A stretch of DNA of 64,000 bases from Ga0077555 sp046154645 (GTDB lineage Bacteria; Pseudomonadota; Alphaproteobacteria; Rhizobiales; Hyphomicrobiaceae), in the NCBI GenBank assembly GCA_046154645.1, contig JBJXDZ010000004.1:160486-224485 (forward strand), in the 5' to 3' direction. A model generated the notes under the pieces. The model was not told the origin of the DNA, did no database searches, and saw nothing but the letters and a program-made list of their open reading frames with translations. Below are positions 26,734 to 35,671 of this stretch, in pieces; position 1 is the first letter of the stretch, and every line of letters starts with the position of its first letter. Both the position numbers and the translations under genes were made by a program.

Positions 26734-28419
26734 ATGCGCCTTGTTGCCTCGCTCGCTGCCCTGCTGTTGTCGACCGCCTCGGCCTTTGCCGCCGAAATCG
26801 CCGCCACCTCGCGGATCGATGCCGTCACCGTCTTTCCGGCCAGCGCCGAGGTCGTGCGCCTCGCCAAGGTGCGCATCGAAGCGGGCGAGCACACGGTGCG
26901 CCTGATCGATCTGCCCGAGCAGGCGGTGCCTGGTTCCATCAGGGTCGAGGGCGCGGGCTCGCAGGCCTTCGTCATCGGGACGGTCGACACGCGGCGCGTG
27001 GTGGTTCCCCTCGAGCCGCCGCGCGAGATGCCGGCTGGCGAACGCGAGCGCATCGAGCGGGAGATCGAGCGGCTCACCGACGCGCAGGAGGATCGCGAGG
27101 CTCGCCTGGCTGTGCTGCTGGCCAAGCGCGGCCTGTTGCTGCAGAGCGCGAAATTGCCTGACGGTGTGCCGGTCGACAAACAGCCCACCTTCGTTGCCAG
27201 CGAGGAAATTGCCAGGAGATTGGCGCTGCTCGACGGCAATCTCGTGAGCATCGAGGACAACATGCTGGCCTTGCGGCGGCAGGGGCGGGCCGAAGCCACG
27301 CAAATTACCAATCTTCGCGCGCAGCTGCGGGCCGTGCCGCCGAAGCAGGCCATGCGCACCGAGGTCAAGGTGGCCGTCGCCGCGACGACTGCCGTCGAGG
27401 CCGAGTTGACTGTACGTTACACGGTCGATGAAGCGCGCTGGCAGCCGGCCTATGATGCGCGCCTCACCACCGGCACGGGAGCGGCGACGCCGGCTCTCAC
27501 CCTGGAGCGCCGGGCGGCCATCACGCAGACCACCGGGGAGAGTTGGGAGGATGCGCAACTCTCTCTGTCGACGACGCGCCCGACTGCTGGCACTGCTGCG
27601 CCATATTTGACGGCCTGGATGCTTGATTTGCGCAGCCGCGAAACGGTCGGTCAGTTCAGCGATGTCGAGACCGGCCTGAAGAAGCGGGTGACGGATGAGG
27701 GGAACTACGGCTCACGCCTTCCTGGGCTGGTCGTTCCAGCAGCTCCGGCGCCGAAGGTTGTCGCCGACGTCGCACCTGTCGTCATCGAATCCGGCGCTTA
27801 TCAGGCGCTGTTCCGCGTGCCCGGCCGCCATACCGTGCTCAACGTCGCCGAAGCCAAGCGCGTCGTCATCGGCAGCGAGAAGATCGACGCGGAGCTCATG
27901 GCGCGCGCCGTACCCAAGCGCGATCCGCGGGCGTTCCTGTATGCCAAATTGAAGTTGTCAAAAGGCGCGCCGTATCTGGCGGGGCCCGTATCGCTCTATC
28001 GGGACAACGCCTTTGTCGGCAATGGCGCGCTGCCGCAGCTCGCGGGCGGCGAGGAGCATGAGCTTGGCTTCGGCGCCGACGATGCCATTCGCATTCGCTA
28101 CGTGGCGCTTGAGCGGCGGCGCGGCGACAGCGGCGTCATTTTCTCGAGCAGCAACGACGAGCGCCGATTCCGCATCACGTTGAAAAGCCACCACGAGCGG
28201 CCGATCGCGTTGACGGTGCTGGATCAGGTTCCCGTTGCCGCCAACACTGAGATCAAGGTCGAGCCGACGTTCAGCGTCGCGCCGAGCCGCCAGGACGTCG
28301 AGGATCGCAAGGGCGTCATCGCGTGGGATCTGAAGCTCGCCCTAGGCGAAGAGCGCAACATCGACCTTGGCTACAAGATTACCTGGCCAGCCGGCAAGGC
28401 CATGCTCGGCGGGCATTGA
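26734..28419 (+). CDS. MuiA-family DUF4139 secreted protein
   Basis: The 561-residue product begins with a signal peptide (MRLVASLAALLLSTASAFAA, cleavage likely after AFA-A). A DUF4140-like N-terminal part (IDAVTVFPASAEVVRLAKVR), a coiled-coil segment (about 120-190) and a large DUF4139 beta-rich domain follow (YTVDEARWQPAYDARLTTGT onward). Proteins of this type are called mucoidy inhibitor A homologues; their activity is not known. It is probably periplasmic. The ATG at 26734 has TTGGAG upstream and gives the signal peptide, so it is preferred over 26680. Confidence 0.85.
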   Translation: MRLVASLAALLLSTASAFAAEIAATSRIDAVTVFPASAEVVRLAKVRIEAGEHTVRLIDLPEQAVPGSIRVEGAGSQAFVIGTVDTRRVVVPLEPPREMPAGERERIEREIERLTDAQEDREARLAVLLAKRGLLLQSAKLPDGVPVDKQPTFVASEEIARRLALLDGNLVSIEDNMLALRRQGRAEATQITNLRAQLRAVPPKQAMRTEVKVAVAATTAVEAELTVRYTVDEARWQPAYDARLTTGTGAATPALTLERRAAITQTTGESWEDAQLSLSTTRPTAGTAAPYLTAWMLDLRSRETVGQFSDVETGLKKRVTDEGNYGSRLPGLVVPAAPAPKVVADVAPVVIESGAYQALFRVPGRHTVLNVAEAKRVVIGSEKIDAELMARAVPKRDPRAFLYAKLKLSKGAPYLAGPVSLYRDNAFVGNGALPQLAGGEEHELGFGADDAIRIRYVALERRRGDSGVIFSSSNDERRFRITLKSHHERPIALTVLDQVPVAANTEIKVEPTFSVAPSRQDVEDRKGVIAWDLKLALGEERNIDLGYKITWPAGKAMLGGH

Positions 28420-28444
28420 TGATGGCTGCGCCACGACGAAGCTT

Positions 28445-28474
28445 GTAGCAACCGCGTAAGAACACGGTTGCTAC
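28445..28474. terminator. hairpin between convergent genes
   Basis: A perfect 10-bp inverted repeat, GTAGCAACCG (28445-28454) and CGGTTGCTAC (28465-28474), lies between the MuiA-family gene (ends 28419, plus) and the cupin gene (ends 28479, minus). It can serve as a shared stop on both strands; T-tracts are short. Confidence 0.6.
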
Positions 28475-28478
28475 GTGG

Positions 28479-28949
28479 CTACGCGGCACCGAGCACCGGA
28501 TCGCGCGGCCACATCGGTACACGGGCGATTAACGGCAGCGATGCGAGGCGGGCCTCAGGCGTGGCGCGCTGCAGGTCCCAGTCGGCGCCACCGGGATAGG
28601 CGCCGACCACGGTGAGATCGCCGCTCGCGGCCCTGCGGCAATGACCGACGCCGGCCGGAATGAGCACGGCGTCGCCGGCTTCGACGCGCACGATGGGTCC
28701 CGAAGCGCCGCCGAACTGCACCTCCGCCCAGCCGACCGCCAAGCCCAGCACCTCGTGCGCGGTGGCGTGGTAGTGGTGGAACGGATAGATGCCGTTGACC
28801 CAGGCATTGCTCCAGCCATTGGCCGCGAAGTGCTTGATGATGCGCTCGGGCGATCCCGTCGGCAGCGCGGCGCGATAGACGACGAGGGGACGTGCGGAAT
28901 TGTTCGGCACCAGCCCGTCGTCGCGCAAGTCATGCCGCTCGCTCTGCAT
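28479..28949 (-). CDS. cupin domain protein
   Basis: The 156-residue product has cupin motifs: a first motif around GIYPFHHYHATAHEVLGLAV (histidines and glutamate) and a second around DAVLIPAGVGHCRRAA. It resembles cupin proteins that bind a metal in a small beta-barrel; the reaction is unknown. It lies four bases after the stop of the dimethylformamidase-like gene on the same strand, so the two are very likely one operon and may act on the same compound. The ATG at 28949 was chosen since it keeps that spacing. Confidence 0.75.
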   Translation of the reverse strand: MQSERHDLRDDGLVPNNSARPLVVYRAALPTGSPERIIKHFAANGWSNAWVNGIYPFHHYHATAHEVLGLAVGWAEVQFGGASGPIVRVEAGDAVLIPAGVGHCRRAASGDLTVVGAYPGGADWDLQRATPEARLASLPLIARVPMWPRDPVLGAA

Positions 28950-28953
28950 CGCG

Positions 28954-31209
28954 CTATGCCTTCGCAGCACTTGGCATCTTGAACGTCGCTTTTGGATCGA
29001 GGAAGCGGTCGAGCACGTTCTGGAGCAGCCGCGAGCAATTGTTGTCGGCATTGTTCACGGGCAGCGAACCGCAGAACGTGATCGAGCCGGTCGAGAACAC
29101 GGCACCGTTGTTCGGCGTCTCGAAGAACGTCATGTCGGCGCGGATGAGCTCCGCCGGCTTCTGTCCTGTCACGGTGGTCAGATGCGTGAGCAGTTCTTCC
29201 GGCACCACCACCCAGGGTGCGGCAGGATCATGCCCCTCGGAGGCGGCCAGCACCAGCGCATGCGCGGGCGTGCCGAGCTTGGTGTCCGTGCGATCCAATT
29301 CGAAGCCGGCGGCGCCATGGCCCGACAAACCGAAGTCGCCGATCTTCTCGTCCGTGATGCCTTCGAGGATCCAGGCAGCGCGCGATTGTCTCGCGTCCGG
29401 CTTCACGCGATAGTAGGAGCCGACAAAATTCCCCTGCGCCGTGAAGCCGACTCCGGCGAGGTTCTGCGGCGGCCGACCATTGCGCCGCCACAGCCCGCCA
29501 TACTCGCCGTCGAAGGCGTTGTAGTATTCGCCGGCCTCAGCAGCCCACGCTCGAATGCCGCCTTCGCCGCGCCGGATCTCGATCACGGCCGGCAACTCCT
29601 TGTGGCGCGCCACCTTCCAGTAGAAGCCGTTGCCGCCGAGATACATGAGACGCCCGCCGCCGTCGCGATAGGCCTCCAGCGCATCGAGCATGGCGCCGGT
29701 GTGATACTCGGGATGCGAGCCCGTCGTCACCGCACGGTAGGGCCGCAGCAGCTCGACGCCTTCGCGATCGAGCTCCTCATCGGTGATGATGTCGTAGGCG
29801 TAGCCCTTGGCCTCGAGCCAGGCGATCAGGTGCGTATCGGCTGGAAAATGCCTGAGGCCCGAGCCGCGGATGTCGGCGTCGGGATAGGTGATGTAGCCCG
29901 AGCGCACGGTCAGCATGGGACGCAGCCATGAGGCATGGCAGATGCCACTGCCGTCAGAATGAAAATTGTACGTGGAGTGGCCGTACTCGGGATGATCGAA
30001 GGCGTTGGCGGGATAGGCGCCCCAGGCTTTGGCCTGCCCCTCCCACTGCGCGCGCCACTTGGGCAGGCGTGCCTCGGGCCGCGCGTGATTGTGATAGACG
30101 GCGTAGGTGTAGGTCGACATCAGCACGCACAGATCGGCGGTGCGCTTGCCCTTTGGCGGCAGCACAAAAATGGGGATGTTGTCCTCGGCGTCGCCGTGTT
30201 TGAGCCGCACCGCATAGACGCCCGAGCGCGTGCCCGCGGGCACCGTCCACGAGAAGTCCGTCGACCAGCCGCAATCATAGAGATCGTCGTCGTGGAAGTG
30301 GATCGCCGCATACTCGGCAGGCGCGTGGCGAAAGCACATCTCGCGGCTGGTCCACAATGCCCCGGTCATGGCGCGCGCCGGCAGATTGACGAGACGGCCG
30401 TGATAGCCAATGGGACCGGCGTCCGTGATGCGCGTCGTCTCGAAGCCCTGCGCGAAATCCCACCGCGCCAGCAGATCCTGCTTGTCGAGCGAGCGCGCCA
30501 GATGCGCGGCGGCATCCCCCGTCAAGGCGCGGCCGTAAATGGCGGGCGCCTCGATCTTGCCGTTGAAGTGGCCGCGCACGGTGTGGCCGCCAAGAACCGC
30601 GATGTGCCATGGCATGGACGGCGGCGGCAGCAGCATGCCCGACGGCACGCGCTCATCGACGGACACCACGGGGCCGTTCGGCGCGCCGAGCCGGACCGGC
30701 ACCTGGCCGACGCTGAGTGTCGCCGTGGCGCGATCGAACGTCGCCCACACACGGTACCAATGGCGCACCGTGAGCGGCACGCGCGTCTTCAGGCGTTGGC
30801 TGCTGAGATGCACCTCGACGCTGCCGTCCTCGGCGAGCGCCAGCGCGAAACCGAGCCGCGTGTCGGGATCGTAGGCTGAGAGGATGCCTTGCCGACGACC
30901 ATTGCCGGGCGTGGTCGGCCACACCATGGCGGTGAAGGTGAGACCCGCCGCCGCCGACAGGTCGCCGGGACGGTCAACCAACGCATAGGAGCCCAGGTGC
31001 ACTGCTTGCGCCCGCGCCGGATAGGACGCTTCGAGGCTGGCGGCCACGGCCTCCTCTTTCAGGCCCGGCCCGGCCGGGTTCGGATCGGCACAAATGATGC
31101 GCACGAGGCGCGCCGAATAGGTGCCCTCCAGCTGGCTCGACACTTTGAAGGCAACGGTCTCGCCCGGGCGGACGGACAGGCGGTCGGCATAGCCAGCAAT
31201 CGGCAACAT
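28954..31209 (-). CDS. N,N-dimethylformamidase-like large subunit
   Basis: This 751-residue protein resembles the large (beta) subunit of N,N-dimethylformamidase, an iron-dependent amidohydrolase. It has an N-terminal beta-rich part, a LamG-like domain (about 100-240) and a large C-terminal domain with WSTDFSWTVPAGTRSGVYAV, SGYITYPDADIRGSGLRHFP and the terminal GSITFCGSLPVNNADNNCSR. The known enzyme also needs a small subunit of about 130 residues, which is not adjacent; a cupin gene takes its place. The substrate may therefore be a different amide. The ATG at 31209 matches the family start. Confidence 0.8.
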   Translation of the reverse strand: MLPIAGYADRLSVRPGETVAFKVSSQLEGTYSARLVRIICADPNPAGPGLKEEAVAASLEASYPARAQAVHLGSYALVDRPGDLSAAAGLTFTAMVWPTTPGNGRRQGILSAYDPDTRLGFALALAEDGSVEVHLSSQRLKTRVPLTVRHWYRVWATFDRATATLSVGQVPVRLGAPNGPVVSVDERVPSGMLLPPPSMPWHIAVLGGHTVRGHFNGKIEAPAIYGRALTGDAAAHLARSLDKQDLLARWDFAQGFETTRITDAGPIGYHGRLVNLPARAMTGALWTSREMCFRHAPAEYAAIHFHDDDLYDCGWSTDFSWTVPAGTRSGVYAVRLKHGDAEDNIPIFVLPPKGKRTADLCVLMSTYTYAVYHNHARPEARLPKWRAQWEGQAKAWGAYPANAFDHPEYGHSTYNFHSDGSGICHASWLRPMLTVRSGYITYPDADIRGSGLRHFPADTHLIAWLEAKGYAYDIITDEELDREGVELLRPYRAVTTGSHPEYHTGAMLDALEAYRDGGGRLMYLGGNGFYWKVARHKELPAVIEIRRGEGGIRAWAAEAGEYYNAFDGEYGGLWRRNGRPPQNLAGVGFTAQGNFVGSYYRVKPDARQSRAAWILEGITDEKIGDFGLSGHGAAGFELDRTDTKLGTPAHALVLAASEGHDPAAPWVVVPEELLTHLTTVTGQKPAELIRADMTFFETPNNGAVFSTGSITFCGSLPVNNADNNCSRLLQNVLDRFLDPKATFKMPSAAKA

Positions 31210-31409
31210 CGGCGATGATCCTCGTATCTGGGCTTCGGGCGTCGCGTCTCGACCACAAGTCGCGCGCAAAAGCGAGGGCACGTCAAGAGACTGTCATGAG
31301 CCACTTCCGTCTGGAGCCACTCCCGTCTGGCGAGATGGGATGCGATGGCCGCCGTCGAGGGGCACGGGCGACTGTGCTATGCTCGGCCAAACCATGGAGG
31401 GCTGCGTCC

Positions 31410-32549
31410 GTGATTCGCGAGCACCACGCCGTTCCGCCCGATGCGCGGGCCGTTCTGACCATCAGCCTGGCCGCCTTGCGCGCCAACTGGGGCGAGTTGA
31501 ACCGGCGTTCTGGGACAGCTGAATGTGCCGGCGTCATCAAGGCCGATGCCTATGGCCTGGGCCTCGGCGAGATCGCCCGCGCGCTGACGGCCGAAGGTTG
31601 CCGCACCTTCTTCGTGGCGACGCTGCATGAGGCCCGCGTCGTGCGCGAAGCGCAGCCGGGCGCCGCCATCTATGTGCTGGACGGTCTGCTGCCGGGTGCG
31701 TCACCGCATTATGCCGGGTTCGATCTACGCCCCTGCCTGTCGAGCCTCGCCGAGGTGCGCGAGTGGGCCGCCTACTGTGATGCGACTGGGCGACGGCTCA
31801 GGGCCGCCGTGCACATCGATACCGGTATCAACCGGCTGGGTTTGTCGCCGGGCGAGGTGGAGACGCTGGCCGACAGCGAGCGCCGCCTGTTCGAGGATTT
31901 CGAGATGTCGCTGGTGATGAGCCATCTGGCCTGTGCCGATGAGCCGGCCCACCCGATGAACCAGCGCCAGCGGCAGCGTTTCGACGCACTGCGCCTGAAG
32001 CTGCCTGCGGCGCCGGCCAGCCTCGCCAACTCCGGCGGCACCTTCCTCGGGCCGGATTATCACTATGATCTCGTGCGGCCGGGCATTGCGCTCTATGGCG
32101 GCCGCGCGCTTGAGGACATGCCGAACCCCATGCAGTGGGTGGTGCAACTGCAGGCCCGCATCCTGCAGATTCGCGATGTGCCGGCCGGCGAGGCCATCGG
32201 CTATGGCGCCAGCTTCAAAACCGAGCGCGCCTCGCGCATCGCCACCATCGCCTGTGGCTATGCCGACGGGTTCCTGCGCGCCTTGAGCGGCCCTTCGGGC
32301 AAGCCGGGGCCGGTCGGCTTCATCGGCGAGCATCCCGTCACGGTTGTTGGCCGGGTGTCGATGGACCTGATCACGGTCGATGTCACCGATGTGCCCGAGA
32401 AGCAGGCGGTGCGCGGCGCCTGGGTCGAGGTGCTGGGGGCGCGGACTACCATCGACGACCTCACCGACCGCGCCGGCACCATCGGCTACGAATTGCTGAC
32501 GCGCCTGGGGCGGCGCGTGTTGCGGGTCTATGACGGACGGGAGCGGTGA
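31410..32549 (+). CDS. alr: alanine racemase
   Basis: Alr interconverts L- and D-alanine for peptidoglycan. The 379-residue product has the pyridoxal-phosphate lysine in GVIKADAYGLG (Lys44), the catalytic tyrosine in GEAIGYGASFK (Tyr265) and the segment GRVSMDLITVDVT. The start is taken as a GTG at 31410 with GGAGG nine bases upstream, since this gives the usual family length; the frame is open to 31215 but that part is unlike the family. It is divergent from the dimethylformamidase-like gene; possible direct repeats (CCACTTCCGTCTGG and CCACTCCCGTCTGG) lie between them. Confidence 0.93.
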   Translation: MIREHHAVPPDARAVLTISLAALRANWGELNRRSGTAECAGVIKADAYGLGLGEIARALTAEGCRTFFVATLHEARVVREAQPGAAIYVLDGLLPGASPHYAGFDLRPCLSSLAEVREWAAYCDATGRRLRAAVHIDTGINRLGLSPGEVETLADSERRLFEDFEMSLVMSHLACADEPAHPMNQRQRQRFDALRLKLPAAPASLANSGGTFLGPDYHYDLVRPGIALYGGRALEDMPNPMQWVVQLQARILQIRDVPAGEAIGYGASFKTERASRIATIACGYADGFLRALSGPSGKPGPVGFIGEHPVTVVGRVSMDLITVDVTDVPEKQAVRGAWVEVLGARTTIDDLTDRAGTIGYELLTRLGRRVLRVYDGRER

Positions 32550-32802
32550 GGGGGAGGGACGGCGCACGGTGAGATCCGCAAGCGGTGCGGTGCCCTCGTC
32601 CCGACTCGCCGTTGCTTGCGCTGCGATGGGGGAGAAGGGTTGGGAGCGGTGACGTGCTCGAAAGGCCAATCTCACCCATGTCTGCAGGGCCTCCGGCATC
32701 GTGCGCCGATTGCACAGGAATGCGACTCGACGCGGAGATATCGCTGGGGACACGCTACACGATTGAGCCGAACCCGACGGCGGCCAGTCGGCGGTCTCGT
32801 CT
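32550..32802. other. intergenic stretch with partial repeat copy
   Basis: No gene is seen here. The words GGGGGAGAAGGGT and GAGCGGTGACGTG at about 32628-32656 repeat those found after the hairpin at 32803-32837, so this stretch carries a partial second copy of that element. The remainder is unremarkable. Confidence 0.45.
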
Positions 32803-32837
32803 CTTCTCCCCGTTCTCTGCCCTCGAACGGGGAGAAG
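32803..32837. repeat. palindromic intergenic element
   Basis: A perfect 13-bp inverted repeat, CTTCTCCCCGTTC (32803-32815) and GAACGGGGAGAAG (32825-32837), encloses a 9-base loop. The sequence after it (GGTAGGATGAGAGCGGCGACGTG) is echoed by the partial copy near 32640, which points to a dispersed element and not only a terminator of alr, whose stop is 250 bases away. The stretch from 32838 to 33014 shows no gene. Confidence 0.6.
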
Positions 32838-33014
32838 GGTAGGATGAGAGCGGCGACGTGTAGAGCCTTGCCGATTGATGACGGTAGCCATCGGGGGACA
32901 AGCTGTCGTTACATCGGTGCGCGATGGATGGTCGATCGGCGACGTGATTGACCCGAAGCCGCTGTCCAAGCCTCTCTTGCGAGAACTTCTGAAGTCCCCC
33001 AGAAAGCGTCCGTC

Positions 33015-34004
33015 CTAAGAGGCCGATGATCGAAACCGGGCTCGATAGGCCGCAGGTGAGGTGCCGACGACCCGCTTGAAGGCGGCGCGGAATGTCTCAA
33101 GCGTCTCGTATCCGCATTGGGCCGACACGTCGGTCAGCGTGAGGTTTGCGGCCTCCAGCAACTCCCGCGCGCGGAACATGCGTTCACGTTGCAGCCATGC
33201 GATGGGGCTCATGCCGGTGCTCTCCTGAAACCGCCGCAGGAATGTCCGCTCGCTCATCGCCGCGTGCGCCGCCATGGCACCGATCTCGATAGGCTCGGAG
33301 AGCTTGGATCGCGCCCAATCCATCACTTCGCTGATTGTCTTTCCCGGCCTTTCCTGCACCGGAGCCGAGACATATTGAGCCTGACCACCGTCGCGATGTG
33401 GCGGCATCACCAAGCGACGTGCAACGGTGTTCGCGATTTTGCTGCCGAAGTCGCGCCGGACGAGATGCAGGCAGGCGTCAATGCCAGCAGCACTCCCGGC
33501 TGATGTAATCACGCTGCCCTCATCGACATAGAGTGTATCTTCTTCAACCTCGATGCTGGGGAAGAGCCGCTTTAAATCCGGCATGTGCCGCCAGTGGGTC
33601 GTAGCGCGCTTGCCATCGAGCAGGCCGGCGGCCGCCAAGACGAAAACGCCAGAGCAGATCGATAGACAGCGGGCGCCACGTGCGGAGGCTCTTGATATGG
33701 CATTGAGCAAAGGTTCGGGCGGGCACTCCATCCGGTCGCGCCAGCCGGGGACGATGATAGTCCGCGCGGTGTCCAACAAGTCCAAGCCGCCGCTTGCCTC
33801 GACAATAATACCGCCCATCGCCCGCGAGCGCTGACCTTCCGCCGACACGACGGCGAACTCGTACCAGGGAAATTCAAATTCCGGGCGCGGCAAGCCGAAT
33901 ACCTCCACGGCAATGCCGAACTCAAAGGTGCACAGGCCATCGTAAGCGATGACCGCAACGAGACCGGGCTTGGCCGGTCGAATCCTGGACTGCGTTTCTG
34001 TCAT
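33015..34004 (-). CDS. ftrA: FtrA-type AraC/GlxA family regulator
   Basis: The 329-residue product has a DJ-1/PfpI-like N-terminal domain (GLVAVIAYDGLCTFEFGIAV to about residue 190, with the nucleophile-elbow region LSICSGVFVLAAAGLL) and a C-terminal AraC-type pair of helix-turn-helix motifs (AAMSERTFLRRFQESTGMSP and CGYETLETFRAAFKRVVGTS). FtrA-like proteins are transcription activators. It is divergent from the rhodanese gene across about 100 bases, a common arrangement that suggests it controls that gene. The ATG at 34004 is preferred over 34040. Confidence 0.85.
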   Translation of the reverse strand: MTETQSRIRPAKPGLVAVIAYDGLCTFEFGIAVEVFGLPRPEFEFPWYEFAVVSAEGQRSRAMGGIIVEASGGLDLLDTARTIIVPGWRDRMECPPEPLLNAISRASARGARCLSICSGVFVLAAAGLLDGKRATTHWRHMPDLKRLFPSIEVEEDTLYVDEGSVITSAGSAAGIDACLHLVRRDFGSKIANTVARRLVMPPHRDGGQAQYVSAPVQERPGKTISEVMDWARSKLSEPIEIGAMAAHAAMSERTFLRRFQESTGMSPIAWLQRERMFRARELLEAANLTLTDVSAQCGYETLETFRAAFKRVVGTSPAAYRARFRSSAS

Positions 34005-34102
34005 TGGCGGATTCTTATCAATCTTTGTCGATCCCGTCACTCTGCAAAATGCCGCTGACGAGCGAAACTGCCTTTGTAGACGCCATCCTTACGGAGCACC
34101 CC

Positions 34103-34501
34103 ATGACAACGCACGTGACTGAGACACCCGCCGCCGCCTCACCTTTGGCGCTGAAGCATTTCGAGGAAATGCTGGCTTTCGAGACCGACTGCTGGGATGT
34201 CCACGAGAGCCTGAAGTCATCGACGCAGGACTTTATCGTCGTGGATGTGCGCGGGCCAAATTCGTTCGCCAAAGGTCATGTCAGCGGCGCCATCAACATC
34301 CCGCACGGCAAGATGACGGCTTCGAAGATGAGCGAGTATCCATCAGATAAAGTGTTTGTCGTGTACTGCGCTGGCCCGCATTGCAATGGTGCCAACAAGG
34401 CTGCCGTCCGGCTCGCGCGGCTCGGGCTCCCTGTCAAAATGATGATTGGAGGCATCACGGGTTGGCTCGATGAAGGCTTCACACTGACGCCAAGCGGTTG
34501 A
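34103..34501 (+). CDS. rhodanese-like domain protein
   Basis: The 132-residue product is a single rhodanese domain with the segments FIVVDVRGPNSFAKGHVSGA and INIPHGKM. The active-site loop is VVYCAGPHCNGANKAAVRLA, with the reactive cysteine in YCAGPHC. It probably carries sulfur as a persulfide in the cytosol. It is divergent from ftrA and followed six bases later by a SnoaL-like gene. The ATG at 34103 has ACGGAG upstream; earlier in-frame codons would overlap the ftrA promoter region. Confidence 0.85.
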   Translation: MTTHVTETPAAASPLALKHFEEMLAFETDCWDVHESLKSSTQDFIVVDVRGPNSFAKGHVSGAINIPHGKMTASKMSEYPSDKVFVVYCAGPHCNGANKAAVRLARLGLPVKMMIGGITGWLDEGFTLTPSG

Positions 34502-34507
34502 GCGTCC

Positions 34508-34897
34508 ATGGCAACCTCATATGAAACCGACGCAGTGGTCCGGACGACGCTTGATGCGTTCGCCCGGGCCTGGGCTGCGCGCGATCTTGACGCGATCATG
34601 GAGTGCCTCACTGCCGATTGCGTCTACGGCGCGTCTGTCGGCCCGGAGCCGGGCACGACATATCGCGGCCAAATAGAGGTGCGTGCCGGAATCGCGGCGA
34701 TGCTGACCCATGACAGCGCGGTTGAGAGCCAGACGACGGGATTGGTGATTGCCGGTGACCGGGCCTTCTGGGAGTGGCGTTATGTACAGATCGGCGCTGA
34801 CGGAGCGAGACGCTCGCTGCACGGCTGCGATTTGTTCACGTTCGCTGGCGACAAGATCGCGGTGAAACAGGCGTTCCGCAAAGTTACAGCAGGGTGA
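34508..34897 (+). CDS. SnoaL-like NTF2-fold protein
   Basis: The 129-residue product has the NTF2-like cone fold pattern: an N-terminal helix (TLDAFARAWAARDLDAIMEC), LTADCVYGASVGPEPGTTYR and GQIEVRAGIAAM, and the beta strands ending in GCDLFTFAGDKIAVKQAFRK. Family members include small isomerases and binding proteins; no catalytic residues can be assigned. It lies between the rhodanese gene and the broken acetyltransferase gene, with six- and seven-base gaps, so all three were likely one operon. Confidence 0.75.
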   Translation: MATSYETDAVVRTTLDAFARAWAARDLDAIMECLTADCVYGASVGPEPGTTYRGQIEVRAGIAAMLTHDSAVESQTTGLVIAGDRAFWEWRYVQIGADGARRSLHGCDLFTFAGDKIAVKQAFRKVTAG

Positions 34898-34904
34898 GAG
34901 TGCA

Positions 34905-35366
34905 ATGACGTCAGTTCAGATCCGCCGGGCCACGCCAGCGGAGGCGAGCCTGATAACGCCGCTGTGCGCCGAGCATGCTGGCTATGAAAGGGCAAACTTC
35001 GACGTCAACGGACACCCGTCTCGTCTTGCTGAATTGATGTCCGGCCCAGTTCCTCGGATCGTCATCCTGGTCGCTGAGACCACTGGCCTCGGGCTGATCG
35101 GATATGCTGCCGTGGCGCGCGAGGCGTCCACGTGGTGGGCAGACGAATACATGCATATGGATTGCCTATTTGTGAGGGAACCACATCGAGGCAAGGCAAT
35201 CGGCTGACAACTGTTCGACGCCGTCGTGGTGCTGGCTCGGACGGAAGGGCTGCAAGAAATTCAGTGGCAAACACCGTCTTGGAACAGCGGCGCAATTCGG
35301 TTTTATCGGGCGATAGGTGCCGAACCGGCGGACAAAGTACGCTTCAGCCTTCCTGCTGACGCGTAG
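34905..35366 (+). pseudogene. GNAT acetyltransferase broken by in-frame stop
   Basis: The gene starts with MTSVQIRRATPAEASLITPL and is open for 100 codons to a TGA at 35205-35207. The same frame goes on after that stop as QLFDAVVVLARTEGLQEIQW, then QTPSWNSGAIRFYRAIGAEP, and ends with a TAG at 35364. Read through, it makes a normal 153-residue GNAT protein with the acetyl-CoA loop at REPHRGKAIG. The residue replaced by the stop is usually arginine or lysine, so a single C-to-T change (CGA to TGA) explains it. A sequencing error cannot be excluded. Confidence 0.8.
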
Positions 35367-35671
35367 CTGCATGCTGCAAGGCGCGCTTACCCCCAGAATG
35401 CGGACGCAGTATCGCAAGATTGGCAGCGCCCGAGATCGTCTGTTGTTGGCTCGAGGCTTCCGGTCGCCGATCGGCAGCTCCCGAACCTATCGCGTCGTCG
35501 TTCTCGCTTCGTGCCTCGAACGGTCGGTGATAGGGGGGAAGCGTGAGCACCGAATGCATCCGCTGACGCGGGCACCTGACCCCCTAGGAGACGTCATGTG
35601 CACGCCAATGCAGGCTCAAGCATTGGTCTGCTCACCCATCGATAGCTTGACGCCGACTGCCCCAATAGTCC
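35367..35671. other. intergenic stretch without recognised gene
   Basis: About 305 bases follow the broken acetyltransferase gene and lead to the convergent GNAT gene. Open frames here have no family resemblance. No clear hairpin terminator or repeat was found. Confidence 0.45.

Noticed and set aside
24544..27558. A 1004-codon open frame on the minus strand
   Set aside because: It runs opposite the serA end, the antiporter and the MuiA gene, which all have clear family motifs. Its composition (glutamine, histidine, arginine) is that of a mirror frame in GC-rich DNA.
35205..35207. TGA read as selenocysteine
   Set aside because: The position in the GNAT acetyl-CoA loop normally has arginine or lysine, not cysteine. 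No selenocysteine insertion hairpin was seen.
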